From Pollenia angustigena (taxonomy: Eukaryota; Arthropoda; Insecta; Diptera; Polleniidae), in assembly GCA_930367215.1 (NCBI GenBank), contig OV884057.1:109269284-109333283 (forward strand): a stretch of DNA of 64,000 bases. Direction: 5' to 3'. Below, piece after piece: positions 11,664-21,379 of this stretch; within the stretch, counting starts at the first letter, position 1; each line of letters opens with the position of its first letter. The notes beneath the pieces were generated by a model. The model saw only the letters and a list, made by a program, of their open reading frames with translations, was not told where the DNA came from and searched no databases. Position numbers and translations under genes: made by a program.

Positions 11664-13237
11664 CATGATGGAATAAGGAGGTGGGCTCACAAGCCCAGCT
11701 GGTCACAGTGTTTTTCGCCGCAGTGTGACGGCTTATGTCAATTTGTTTGTTTATTTACATTTATTTTCGCCGTATAGCTACGAAAAATGTCATTAATTTG
11801 CTTGATTTTTTTTTTAAATTTTATTTATGACAGCTACTTTTTTGTTATTTAAAATCTTTTAAATTATATTAAAAAAACATAAAAATTCTTAATTTAAAAG
11901 ATTTTGTGCCTAAAAATCTTTTGAAAATTATATAATTCATATATATACATATATAAGTGAAGGTAAGAAAAAAACTACAAAATAATTAAATTTGTGTGAA
12001 ATTGTGAGAATTAAATAAAGTGTTTGTGTTTCAAAAAAATAAAGATAAAAAATGAGAAAATGCTGGCTTTGCAAAAAAACGGAGGTGAAGAGAAATGGAA
12101 GTTTCTTCCTTGTTCCTAGGGATGAGCGGAGAAAAAGGAAGTGGACAGAAATTTGCCAAACTGAATTTTCAGCCAGCGCACGCGTATGTATGGACCATTT
12201 TGCATCGTCTGATATTGTTAAATCAGACCGAAAGGTTTTTCTACTTCCAAGTGCTGTTCCTACCCAAAATCTTACATCCATATCTACAAATATATCCCCA
12301 TCATTAGCTATGTAAGTCAGAATATTTTTGATTTTACATGTATGTATGTATGGTTATAATTATACCTTTTTATTTATTGTTATGTTTAACTTTAGTTATA
12401 AGAATCACCCTTTAAATGAAATTAATTTCAACTTCACAACATCTAAATGTTTTGTTGATGAAATTAATGAAGATGTGCTAATGGAATCTGCTTGTTACAA
12501 CGAACCTACTTTTAGCCAAGAAGAAGATAGTGTAATGGCAAAATCTGTTGATTTTTTACCACCAAAAAACACAAGAGAGCAGGCAACACAAACAGAGTAC
12601 GATCTACACAAACTTCTGAGTGAGCGTTGTCATATATTCTTATTATTTTAGTCCTAGTTATCTAGACCCTAAACTAAGCCTTAATGAAACCATGCGTTGT
12701 TTAAATAACAAAATAAAAGATTTGGAGCTCAAACTCGCCCAAGCAAATGTTGTTGTTCAGTCAATGCGGTCCATTTTTACAGAAGGGCATATTAAAAAAA
12801 TTATGTCACCAGGAGAGATAAGGTGGAAATGGGAAGATATACAGTGCTATATGTTTACAAGCAGCTGGACCAAGAGCGTAAGTAGTGTGTTTATGCCGCT
12901 ACTAACGCAACTTCGCCATACAAAGTTGGGAGCATACCAGTAGGGGTGTTCACGATCTGTAAACATTAATAAAAAGTTGGGTGTATATCATGAGGGTTAT
13001 TCACTGACTGTGAACACCCTAATGCCATGCATTTACTCCTGAGAAATAGAGGCAAAAGGGACATGACGTGTAAAAAAAGTTGTTTATTTATGATTTTTAA
13101 AATTTTGTGAGGGATGATAATTTTACTTGTGCATAAGAATTTGTGGTAAAAAATTTTTTTTGTTTATTTAGTGGCAGGTGTTAAATTTCTTCGTGTACGT
13201 GTCTTGAAGATTTTAAAATTTTGTGAGGGATGATAAT
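11664..13237 (+). mobile_element. P-element-like left arm (inverted partner of 37487-45445)
   Basis: Begins CATGATGGAATAAGG, close to the terminal repeat of the canonical P element (CATGATGAAATAACA, from memory). It carries a THAP-type gene just inside. An almost identical copy lies in inverted orientation at the other side of the Polinton, ending at 45445. The match runs inward to about 13237 (GAGGGATGATAA), with only scattered substitutions. A small stem (GGGTGTTCAC / GTGAACACCC) at ~12947-13019 and a direct repeat of AAAATTTTGTGAGGGATGAT lie in the 3' part. No 8-bp duplication is shared between 11656-11663 and 45446-45453. Confidence 0.7.
12052..12943 (+). pseudogene. THAP-domain N-terminus of a P-like transposase (truncated)
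   Basis: Exon 1 (12052-12311) encodes a THAP zinc finger: MRKCWLCKK gives the CxxC, then RKRKWTEIC and VCMDHF gives the CxxH. A GT-AG intron (12312-12395, GTAAGT...CTTTAG) joins in frame to exon 2 (NHPLNEINF...), which ends near 12619. A short second intron 12620-12665 (GTGAGC...TCTAG) would lead in frame to exon 3 with a leucine-rich coiled coil and IFTEGHIKKIMSPGEIRWKW, resembling the region after the coiled coil in P transposases. The frame stops at 12943 before any RNase-H-like catalytic domain. A THAP DNA-binding and dimerisation module without a catalytic half could act as a repressor if expressed; that is inference. Confidence 0.72.
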
Positions 13238-13393
13238 CAGTTAGATATGCATAAATACTCAGAATTATATTACAAAAAAAAAAAAACAGTAGAAAGTAAC
13301 TTCTTGGTTAATATTTTTCCTTATCGTACTCTACTCCTCCTTATTTATAACAACAACAACAACAACTTGGAATATTCATGAATAGAGCTGACG
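13238..13393. other. Spacer between P-like arm and Polinton end
   Basis: Unlike the corresponding right-side spacer (37307-37486). Contains a short (AAC)n run at ~13351-13367. No gene. Confidence 0.5.
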
Positions 13394-13552
13394 CAGCTGT
13401 GACAAGTCAAACAGAAAACAAAAACTAAGAATATTTTGTTTTCTGAAATTCTTTAATTCTACTAAAATAAGCCCCGCCCCTTATTTATAAATTTTTTGTT
13501 TTAACTAATTAAATATGACGGGACTGTACCAAAAATATGATTAATAGTGAAA
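13394..13552 (+). repeat. Polinton terminal inverted repeat, left
   Basis: About 160 bp matching the reverse strand of 37147-37306. Landmarks are CAGCTGTGACAAGTC, AATAAGCCCCGCCCCTTATT and GACGGGACTGTACCAAAAAT. The copies differ at a few positions. Confidence 0.8.
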
Positions 13553-13827
13553 TTCAAACTGTTGATTGAACATGCTTAATCATGTTTATAATTATTAAAT
13601 ATCACAAATACATTAATAAGACTAACCTAGCTACATATATCAAAACCAAACATGATTTAACATGTTTAAAAGTAAAATTTGTATCTATAATAATAAAGAG
13701 ATATAAATACCGCATACAATTTATTTAAACAATTAGTATATTGTGATATTTCATAAAGTTAAAATACTATTTTTTAATAATTACGTTTAATATTTTAATA
13801 TATTAAAATTTTTAAATTAAAATTAAA

Positions 13828-14526
13828 ATGGTTAAATATTTAAAATCCGAATGTAATAATAAAGATTCTCATCATCATTTAAAACAATCTCCATACACGC
13901 CACGCTATAGCATAAACGATAATCTTCATAGAGAAGATGAACGTTTAAAAACTTTTATATGTTGGCCATTATAATGGTTAGATAAAAGGGAATTAGCAAT
14001 GACTGGTTTGTTTTATAGCGGAGATTACGATAAAACAAAATGTTATTTTTGCGAAGTTGAAATTGGGAATTGGGGGCCTACTGATCAACCTTTAACAGAA
14101 CATTTGCGTTGGTCACCAAATTGTGCCTTACTGAGAAGACGTTGTACCAATAATATACCTATTATTTCGAATGTATTAGATCAAATACTACAACCACCCA
14201 GCTATGATACCTGTGGTCTAAGAGGTGTAGAAGGGGAAATACGAGACGATAATTTCTATAACATTCCAGAATATAATTATATAGAAGGGAACAGCGATGA
14301 TATCAATAGATGTAAAAATATAACATATTATGGAGATCAAGTTATTGAAATCCCAATTTCATTTGTTGAATGCTCAAAAACGACATCACAAAACGCTGAT
14401 TTTTTATCATCATCATCCATAAAAAATATAACAAAATACTTTTTTATTTATCATTTAATATTATTCATCTTATTTATAATTTTATTTGTATTAGAATATA
14501 TTTTATTTGTTGAAATTAGTAAATAA
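13828..14526 (+). pseudogene. BIR-domain (IAP-like) protein, one in-frame stop
   Basis: ATG at 13828 opens a frame that runs to a TAA at 13972-13974 and continues in the same frame to 14526. Just before the stop is RLKTFICWP, the classic start of a BIR repeat. After it come ELAMTGLFYSGDYDK and the zinc ligands C-x2-C-x16-H-x6-C (CYFC ... H ... C at ~14041-14120), exactly BIR spacing. A hydrophobic segment (HLILFILFIILFVLEYILF) near the C-terminus predicts a membrane anchor, and there is no RING finger. IAP-type proteins bind caspases or related partners and block cell death; viruses use them against host apoptosis. It is the first gene after the left terminal repeat. The single stop suggests recent loss, or readthrough/assembly error. 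Confidence 0.85.
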
Positions 14527-14717
14527 AGAAAATAAAAGAAAAAATTTAAAAATTTTAATCTGAAAAGATCTGTATATCTTTATCTCTTTCTTTCACATTA
14601 TTATATAAAAATTAATTAAATATACTAAGATCTATTTAGTTTAACTCATATTAATTTATAGAAATTGATTTAATGCTTTAGTTGAAGAAAAGAAACTAAA
14701 GTGAACAGTCATAGAAA

Positions 14718-15065
14718 ATGGACTCCTCTAAAATTTTAATAAATAAATTTAATTCTCTTGGATATAGCAAATCCTTATTACATATTAAGGATCTTATAAT
14801 GTCAGCTAAATATGTAATTATAAATGCAAGCAGAGTAACAACAACATATGGTTCAACAATCAAAATTGAGCTGGAGGATAATGTATTATTTTTACCATAT
14901 CGCTATAATACGCTAAGCGACGAAGATGTTAAGAACTTATCTTCTGGAGCATATCTTATATCAAGAGAAGGAGATAAAAACTTACGATTGAAAGCATTAG
15001 AAGAGGGTGACATCTTTATATCCAATTCTAGATACCCCATATACGCCAACTTTAACAATTATTAA
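14718..15065 (+). CDS. Conserved small Polinton ORF, unknown function
   Basis: An intact 115-residue frame from ATG at 14718 (MDSSKILINKFNSLG). It is soluble-looking, mixed alpha/beta in composition, with no cysteines and no predicted membrane segment. It follows the BIR gene by about 190 bp on the same strand and precedes the convergent protease gene, a position where insect Maverick/adintovirus relatives carry small unassigned genes. I cannot assign a function. It is notable as one of the few Polinton frames here without an obvious lesion. Confidence 0.6.
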   Translation: MDSSKILINKFNSLGYSKSLLHIKDLIMSAKYVIINASRVTTTYGSTIKIELEDNVLFLPYRYNTLSDEDVKNLSSGAYLISREGDKNLRLKALEEGDIFISNSRYPIYANFNNY

Positions 15066-15179
15066 AATTTATTTTAATAATAAATAATAATATGTGTATC
15101 CATATAATAATAAATTATATTATATTAAATAATTAAATAAAAAATATTGTTTTTCTTTTTTATAACAATTTCAATTGTT

Positions 15180-15527
15180 TTATTTGTTAATTTCTTTTTC
15201 AGTTATTTTATACAAAAATTCAAGACATAAATGTCAACAATTAAATGAATCATAGTTTTGATGTTGATTATAGTTATATTTTATATTTCCTCCTAGGTAA
15301 TCAACTAGCTCCACTGGTGGTTGTAAATTTCCAAAACTATCATAATATTCTATTTGTTTATTATTTTTATAGCAAGCTTCCCAATGTGTACCATTGCCAA
15401 TTGTAGAATCCAAAGTAATCACTCCACATTCAATATTTCTGGGATGTTTTGGTATTGAGTCTATCATGAAAATTCCTCTAAAGTGTGGTATATTTTTTGA
15501 GAATTTTCGTATATCAATATCAGTCAA
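15180..15527 (-). pseudogene. Adenain-type cysteine protease, one nonsense codon
   Basis: Minus-strand frame reading DIDIRKFSKNIPHFRGIFMID, then GNGTHWEACY (catalytic His in THW), EYYDSFGNLQPP and, at the end, YDSFNC followed by TGA (15234-15236) and then HLCLEFL in the same frame to a TAA at 15180. Adenain-like proteases need the Cys that sits in this C-x-H-L-C block; the TGA replaces the residue right after the first Cys. The enzyme cleaves virion precursor proteins during maturation. No clear ATG is seen upstream; the frame can be followed to ~15556, overlapping the end of the PLA2 gene, so the start is uncertain. Confidence 0.82.
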
Positions 15528-15547
15528 TGGTCTTTTGGGTAGCTTGT

Positions 15548-16384
15548 TTAGAAGTTTTTTGCCTTTTCTTCATAAGTTAATCCATATCCTTTCTTATATG
15601 GTTTAAGATAAAGTCCTTTACCCATTGCTATGGCTTCCATATTCTTATTGTGTCTAGTCGCTTCATCAAGTTGAAGTTTAGCATTCTTTGCTGCATTAAC
15701 TGCTTTTACTATGTTAGCACCTCCACTAGATAGGGTTCCAATTACACCTAATGCAGTTAATATTGGTATTAATGGTAAAACACCTCCAATTTTTGGAACA
15801 CGTATTATACGAGGTATTACAATTTCAGATTTTTTCCCCTTTAAGGATTTCTTAATGGTTTTGCGTGCAATCTTAATAGCACTATTAAGATCTGTTGGTT
15901 TTGCTTTTTTCAAAATTTTTGTTGTTGCTTTTATCGTTGAATTCAATAGTTGTCTTCCATTAACTTTTCTTGATTTTGATTGTCTATTATTATGGCTTTG
16001 CTTAGTCATACCCATACTGAATTTAGTTTTTGCTTTCATTGTGTAAGTAACCAAATATGCAAATGATTTTTCTGGAATACTGCTATCCTTTGACAGTACT
16101 CGTTCCCAAGCTCTATTCTCAAGAATTTTATCAGCTTGATGTCTAATATTTAAATCTTTACTTTTTGAATAAGCAATATCGTGTTCTTTGCATGCAGCGT
16201 CTAATAGATTTATTCCTTTATCACCTCGTTCTAAACGTTTTTGTAATTTCGTTCCAGGACCACAATATTGATAACCAGGAAGATGTATTTCGAAAGGAAG
16301 TGAATTTACCAATTTGTTAATTAAACCTCCTCCTCCTCTGACGGTTTTATTGCAATTAACTTTGTTGTTAAAACGTATTACCAT
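15548..16384 (-). CDS. PLA2-domain virion protein with membrane-active C-terminus
   Basis: An intact 278-residue frame, ATG at 16384. Residues ~35-85 have the phospholipase A2 signature: YQYCGPGT (calcium loop) and LDAACKEHDIAYSKSK with the catalytic HD pair and Tyr. This is the same short PLA2 module found in parvovirus VP1 and adintovirus capsid proteins, used to breach endosomal membranes. The middle is very basic (NNRQSKSRKVNGRQ). Near the C-terminus are a Gly/Ala/Leu-rich hydrophobic stretch (GGVLPLIPILTALGVIGTL) and GKGLYLKPYKKGYGL, typical of membrane-lytic or core virion peptides. It lies directly upstream of the protease on the same strand, as in a virion operon. No lesion is seen. 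Confidence 0.85.
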   Translation of the reverse strand: MVIRFNNKVNCNKTVRGGGGLINKLVNSLPFEIHLPGYQYCGPGTKLQKRLERGDKGINLLDAACKEHDIAYSKSKDLNIRHQADKILENRAWERVLSKDSSIPEKSFAYLVTYTMKAKTKFSMGMTKQSHNNRQSKSRKVNGRQLLNSTIKATTKILKKAKPTDLNSAIKIARKTIKKSLKGKKSEIVIPRIIRVPKIGGVLPLIPILTALGVIGTLSSGGANIVKAVNAAKNAKLQLDEATRHNKNMEAIAMGKGLYLKPYKKGYGLTYEEKAKNF

Positions 16385-16444
16385 TTTATATTATTTTATC
16401 CTATAAGAAAGCATAATATTTAATTATTTAATTCAGTTATAAAG

Positions 16445-17079
16445 ATGCGTTTAATAAAACAACATAAGAATATTTTTGTTCGCAATGCTGATTCTTCAAC
16501 GAATATAAAATCAAAGACTAGACATAGTTCTATATTACCGAATTCTATTCGTACGCTAATTGTAGGTCCTTCAAATTGTGGAAAGACTAACGTTATGATT
16601 AGCTTACTAGAAAGTTCTAATGGATTGAAATTTGAAAACATCTATTTATACTCAAAATCACTTTTCCAACCAAAGTATGAATATTTAAAAAAATTAATAT
16701 CGCCAATTAAAGGAAGCACAAACAATTCAGTTATGATATTCGATGATGTTGCATGTGAAAAACAAAACAATATACGTGCATATTTTTGTATGGGTAGACA
16801 TAAAAATATAGACTCATTCTACTTATGCCAAACATATACTAGAATTCCTAAACATTTAATAAGAGATAATGCTAATATGATTATTATGTTTAAGCAAGAT
16901 GAAATGAATATGAAACATATTTTTCTGATCATGTCGGTAGCGATATGAGTTACGAAAAGTTTCGTGAAATTTGTAGAGAATGTTTGAAGGATAAATATGG
17001 ATTTTTGGTTATAAGTAAAGATGATGATTTGAATAATGGAAGATATAGAAAGCAGTTTGATTATTTTATTACATTATAA
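16445..17079 (+). pseudogene. DNA-packaging ATPase (A32/FtsK-HerA type), one frameshift
   Basis: ATG at 16445, divergent from the PLA2 gene 60 bp away. Walker A is VGPSNCGKT (~residues 41-49) and Walker B is SVMIFDDVACEKQN; SFYLCQTYTRIPKHLIRDNAN carries the sensor-like Q. At about 16920-16925 one extra T in a T-run shifts the frame (premature stop at 16948); the correct frame continues as SDHVGSDMSYEKFREIC to TAA at 17077-17079. The enzyme pumps genome DNA into capsids. At about 210 residues the length fits the family, so only this one-base change separates it from an open gene. Confidence 0.88.
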
Positions 17080-17511
17080 ATTCGAGAATATATTACATAC
17101 CATTATTAGTATATCATCAACCTTTCAAGATATTACAACAACATAAACAACAACAAGAAAACGCATTGTTATCCAACGAAAAAAAATGAATGAAAAAGTT
17201 TTAAAAGAGCTAGTTAAAACCAGAAATGTCTTAAAGAAGAAATTTCGCAGTATAAAAATTGGTGAAGCAGATATCCGCGAACAACTTAAAGATACATTTA
17301 AACCTATAACAGAACCCTTGAAAAATGTTATTAATAATTCGAAAAATACCAAAGTAAATTTAAAAATTGAAAAGAATAAAATTAAAAATGAATTAAAACA
17401 ACAACAACAAGAACAATTTAAAACAGTTTCTAGTATTCCAATTATAAAACGAGAAAAAAATATATTATCTACTGCTGCAAGTAACTCTGAAGATTTTTAT
17501 GATGATGATTT

Positions 17512-19436
17512 CTGTGGCCGTATGGAAAAACTAGTTAACTCCACTTTTTGCGAAAATTAAGATAACACCAAAAATAGAAAGCGAGTTTCATTTACTATCA
17601 CTCTGTCAGATCGAAATTTTGATATAGTTTCTCATTTAACAGTTATTTGAAAAACAAAAATCAGAAAAATATAAATTTGTATGTAAAAACTAGATAACTC
17701 CATGCATTTTTTGAAAAAACAAGTTAACTCCATAGTTTCTTAGAAAACAGAAAAATTAGAAGTTTTAAACTGTGTTGTCTCGAAAACTTAGAGACAAAGA
17801 GCGATATAGAACAAATTCGGGTCAAAATGTTGAGCCTAAAAATTGCAACTCTAGAGAATTCAAAGAATATATTTATGCATTCTTTAAATGCATATTACAT
17901 CTTTTGTACCCGAAATCTTTCCGAATAATAGTTTTTAGCCCATATAGATCTACCGTACCCTATGTGGTACAGCAACTTTGAAAAATGTTTTAACATACTT
18001 ATTTTTATTTGTTTCTGTTGCAAAGATAATAAATAGTAAGGTGTTTTTACGTACAAAAATAATAAAAACTATTTTTATCCAGTTGTTGAATCTGGAAGAC
18101 AAACAAACTTTATTAAGAAATGGAGTTACCTTGTTTTTATATACGGCCACAGTTTTCTTAAAACAAGAACAAATGTCGACAAGAACATTTCTTTCGTATA
18201 TTTATATTGAAAACAAAAAGAATTTTATTTTTTTATTATTGTTTAAAATATAAATATACGAAAGAAATGTTCTTATCGACATTGTGAGCCTGGTTGTAAA
18301 TTTCTTTATTTTTAAATTAATCTAAGAACATATTCATATTTTTTACACTTTACGATATTTAATACTAATAAAATTTAAAAATTATAAAATTTTTTTTTCT
18401 GCAACCTTGACGAAATTTCTCAATGTTAAATGTGCATCAATAAAACTTCTCTTGAGCTTTTTCCGACTTGATTTCAGTTTGTTTTCTGAAGTATTTATTT
18501 CTAAATTTACGAGTTCTTTGTCCGATTGCTCGATCACGTTTGCTTCCTTTTATTTTCTTCCGTGCTGCCTTGTGGAATAATTTCCTCCAACGTAGTCTGT
18601 ATTTGCATGAGGTCAAGGTATGGATCTAAGTTTATGTTAGTGTGTCGCATTGTTGATTTTCTTGTGTTGATTTTTATATTTTTTACACGCACGTGTAACT
18701 ATTACGTTTATTTTTATCAAAAACATAAAAAACAAAGTAGAAGCGTAGGACATTGTTTTTAAACTAAAAAGCTAAAAACGATCTTATTACCAAGTTTAGT
18801 ATAAAAATTTAAAATTTTGATATGTTTTAAAATAAAATTAACCACAAAGTCAATAGCTCTTTTTCAGGTTCAACCTATGTTAAACCGATTATAACGTTAA
18901 TCAACGTCCTTAAAACTGGCCAATTCATTGCATAAAATCAAGAAGGGTAAACCTTTTAATTATGTTTATGCATAAAAACAGACAAAAGCTCAGCTTATTT
19001 TTTGATGTATAAGCAAAAAGAGAAACAAATATTTTTTGGAAAAACTGGATATCTCCATTTGATCATAGAAAAAACGGGTAAATTAACGTGTTGAGTCAAA
19101 AAGTTATTGTTTTTCCACAAATCATTACATAAGTTGCCTTAATTCCATAAAATACTAATATAATTTAAGAAAAAAAAATTTTTTCGGAAAAACTAGATAA
19201 CTCCATTTTTTCGAAAAAACAAGATAAGTGACATTGATTTTCGGTTTTAATGTCCAAAAATCTGTTTAATGGTACCAGAAATCTTTAACTGAATCTAAAA
19301 TATTGTTTTGTTTAATGCGCATGCATAATAACATAAATTCATATGAAATAATTAGCGAAATATGTTTAAAACTTTAAATGTGTTTTTCTCGTGTTTTCAA
19401 AAAATGGAGTTATCTAGTTTTTCCATACGGCCACAG
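17512..19436. mobile_element. CTGTGGCCGTATGG-ended TIR element in gene X
   Basis: Left end CTGTGGCCGTATGGAAAAAC at 17512 and right end GTTTTTCCATACGGCCACAG at 19436 are inverted repeats, flanked by ATTT on both sides (17508-17511, 19437-19440). Taking out the element and one ATTT keeps the host gene in frame, which supports the boundaries. Sub-terminal repeats of AACTAGATAACTCCAT occur at both ends. An internal copy of the end (TATACGGCCACAG at ~18139) and a small hairpin MITE at ~18172-18285 suggest nesting. No transposase is recognised. Its last ~508 bp are also present in the duplication (21722-22230). Confidence 0.75.
18172..18285. repeat. ~115-bp foldback hairpin
   Basis: ATGTCGACAAGAACATTTC... 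is mirrored by ...GAAATGTTCTTATCGACAT, with arms of about 38 bp around an AT-rich loop. Confidence 0.7.
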
Positions 19437-20880
19437 ATTTTTATTCTCAACCAGAAACAGAAAATCTAAATAGTCACATAAATTTTAATGATTTGTTTTA
19501 TCTAGAAAAAAGACATGAATTAGACACACTATATGGAATACATAAAGATTCAAATAATGAATGGAAATTTGGTGATAGTAATACAATGTTTCCACTATGA
19601 GCAAAACAACTTGTTTTGAGCAAAACGTGTCAAAGTGTTTCCATTATGTAAAACTGGTTTTGGTTTTCGAATTTTCGAAATCAATTTGACATTTATGTTG
19701 TAAACAAATATGAAAGCCAAAAAAATATGTATTGAAAAAAAAATATTTTTCTTTAACATGAAATTTTCTTGTTTGTTTTTTAATACACAGATATGCATAT
19801 ATGAACGTATATAAAAGCACATAATTTACTACCTTTTTATTATATTATTTTTACGCTGCAAACAAATAAATCAGCTGGAGAGTTGCATAAACGTAGTTAA
19901 TAAGTCTTGATATTTTGGTAAATATGTTACTTTTTCGAAATTGTCAATCCCCAATAATGGATAACCCAGAGTTGTATTCATGATTTTCGACATGTTTTGG
20001 AGCAAAACTAGTTTTTGTTTGAGTTTTCGAACATGAAAACTGTATAGGAAAACAAGTAGCAAAACACTTGTTTTGCTGAAAAACTAGTTTTGTGGCCCAA
20101 AACATGTAAGTGGAAACGTACTATAACATTACATTTAATGAAGATAAGATTCAAGTTGGAAATCAAATATGGGCACTCACTCCAGGTTTATTTTCATTAA
20201 TGTTTCAAAAAAATACCAAAAAACTATGATAAATCCGAGTTAGATATTTATAAAAAGATATTAATTAATACTAATGCCTATAAAAGGGATTATGCCATAG
20301 ATGGTAGCATAAGGGGTACAAGAGCATATAAATACAGAAATATTATTAGAAAATTGATTAAACCTAAGAACTCATCTACCACAATACCGCAATCACCCAC
20401 TTAATCTGATACATCAACAACAAAAGAAAATTATATGGGAAGTGGGTTAATGGATTACAATTCAAATAAATCAAACTATATATACTGGGATGGTCCAAAT
20501 GAGTTGATAGATCGACTTAGACTCCTGCTCGTATCACAAGCTGCAGGTCACAGCAATCATAATAACGAAATTGTGTCTATTATTGAAGAATTATACGAAG
20601 CTAACATTATTGAATAACTATTAAATTAACACAAAACAATGTCTATTGATAAATTTGGTCATTACATTAACGATCCAAGTGATATAATTTCTATGAAGAA
20701 TGCACCTAAACTGTTTGGGTTCTTTATGGATACAGATAACAACATTGACGTTCAAAACAAAAGAATCAAACATATGTCGAATGCTTTGGAAGAAAACGAT
20801 GGTGTCAATAAAATGTTTTTACAATCTCAAATTGAAAAAACAGAGAAGGAGATAATGAATCAATTAAACAAGAATATTAA
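18929..20880. repeat. Segmental duplication, copy 1
   Basis: Matches 21722-23128 in direct orientation at roughly 99 percent. It is 545 bp longer than copy 2, exactly the MITE plus its 3-bp duplication at 19582-20126. It covers the right end of the TIR element, the C-terminal half of gene X and most of the MSIDKFG gene. Confidence 0.93.
19582..20123. mobile_element. 542-bp MITE, TSD TAA, with natural empty site
   Basis: Ends TACAATGTTTCCACT and AGTGGAAACGTACTA are inverted repeats, flanked by TAA at 19579-19581 and 20124-20126. The paralogous copy at 22369-22373 has the uninterrupted site with one TAA. The 3-bp TWA duplication fits the PIF/Harbinger superfamily. It inserted after the segmental duplication. 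Confidence 0.92.
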
Positions 20881-21007
20881 TGAAGTTTATCACATAATAG
20901 AGAAAATTAAAAAAGATTTTGAAAGAAGAATGAAAATCTTGAATCAGAAACTATATAACAGGCTTGATATTAAAAATAAAGAACAGGAGATTACAATATT
21001 CCCTTAA
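20639..21007 (+). CDS. MSIDKFG-type Polinton ORF (copy 1), unknown function
   Basis: 122 residues from ATG at 20639 (MSIDKFGHYINDPSD). The second half is a strong predicted coiled coil (LQSQIEKTEKEIMNQLNKN ... EKIKKDFERRMKILNQKL). It starts 21 bp after gene X and ends just before the integrase, so the three look co-transcribed. I recall proteins beginning M-x-V/I-DKFG in the same position in other insect Maverick-like elements; the role is not known to me. A coiled-coil virion or fibre-like component is a guess. No stop interrupts it, though the C-terminus may be shortened. Confidence 0.65.
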   Translation: MSIDKFGHYINDPSDIISMKNAPKLFGFFMDTDNNIDVQNKRIKHMSNALEENDGVNKMFLQSQIEKTEKEIMNQLNKNINEVYHIIEKIKKDFERRMKILNQKLYNRLDIKNKEQEITIFP

Positions 21008-21029
21008 GTAAAGAAGGTTAACCAAATAA

Positions 21030-21245
21030 TGCATTCGAGAAAAAGAAAATTAGTAAATGAACTTCATAAACCAGCTCGAAAAAATTTCATACGTCGAAGA
21101 GTTGTAATGAAAGGTATAGATGATCTCTGGTAAGCTGATTTAGTTGAAATAGGAAACTATTTTATATATAATAAAAAATATCGTTATTTATTAACTATCA
21201 TTGATACTTTTTCAAAGTTTGCATGGGGTGTTGCACTTAAAACAA
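21030..21245 (+). pseudogene. Retroviral-type integrase, N-terminal fragment
   Basis: ATG at 21030 opens a basic N-terminus (HKPARKNFIRRRVVMKG) followed by DDLW, a TAA stop at ~21132, then ADLVEIGNYF and the first catalytic Asp block LLTIIDTFSKFAW. The frame then breaks at 21245. Integrase inserts the element DNA into the host genome; Polinton integrases have this core plus a C-terminal chromodomain. The rest of the core is present only in inverted orientation (21380-21726), and the tail appears at 21278-21335 and 23131-23229. The gene is therefore scrambled, not merely mutated. Confidence 0.85.
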
Positions 21246-21365
21246 AACCGTGTACAATCATTTAAAAATATATAAAAAATCTAAATTTAATGTTGGAGAT
21301 TATGTACGCATAAGCAAATATAAACATATTTTTTATATATTTGAAATGATTGTACACGGTTTTCA
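21246..21365. repeat. Inverted repeat at integrase inversion breakpoint, with integrase tail piece
   Basis: AAACCGTGTACAATCATTT at ~21244 pairs with AAATGATTGTACACGGTTT at ~21343-21361. Between them the plus strand reads KFNVGDYVRISKYKHIF (~21282-21335), the SH3-like post-core segment of the integrase. This marks the junction where the integrase core was inverted. Confidence 0.75.
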
Positions 21366-21379
21366 ATAATTTAATTTCG

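Larger units (their letters stand above)
17186..20617 (+). pseudogene. Conserved Polinton virion-type ORF 'X' (copy 1), split by two elements
   Basis: N-terminal part 17186-17511 is coiled-coil and lysine-rich (KELVKTRNVLKKKFRSIKIG), with an EPLKNVINNSKN segment. The frame is interrupted by a 1925-bp TIR element (17512-19436), resumes at ~19441, and is cut again by a 542-bp MITE (19582-20123). It then continues as NQIWALTPGLFSLMF. A one-base shift at ~20222 and a TAA at 20402-20404 follow, then GSGLMDYNSNK and PNELIDRLRLLLVSQAAG to the stop at 20617. I recognise this C-terminal signature (YIYWD-PNELIDRLRLL...) as one that recurs in insect Maverick-like elements next to the integrase, but its function is unassigned. 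The shift and the stop are shared with copy 2. Confidence 0.72.
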
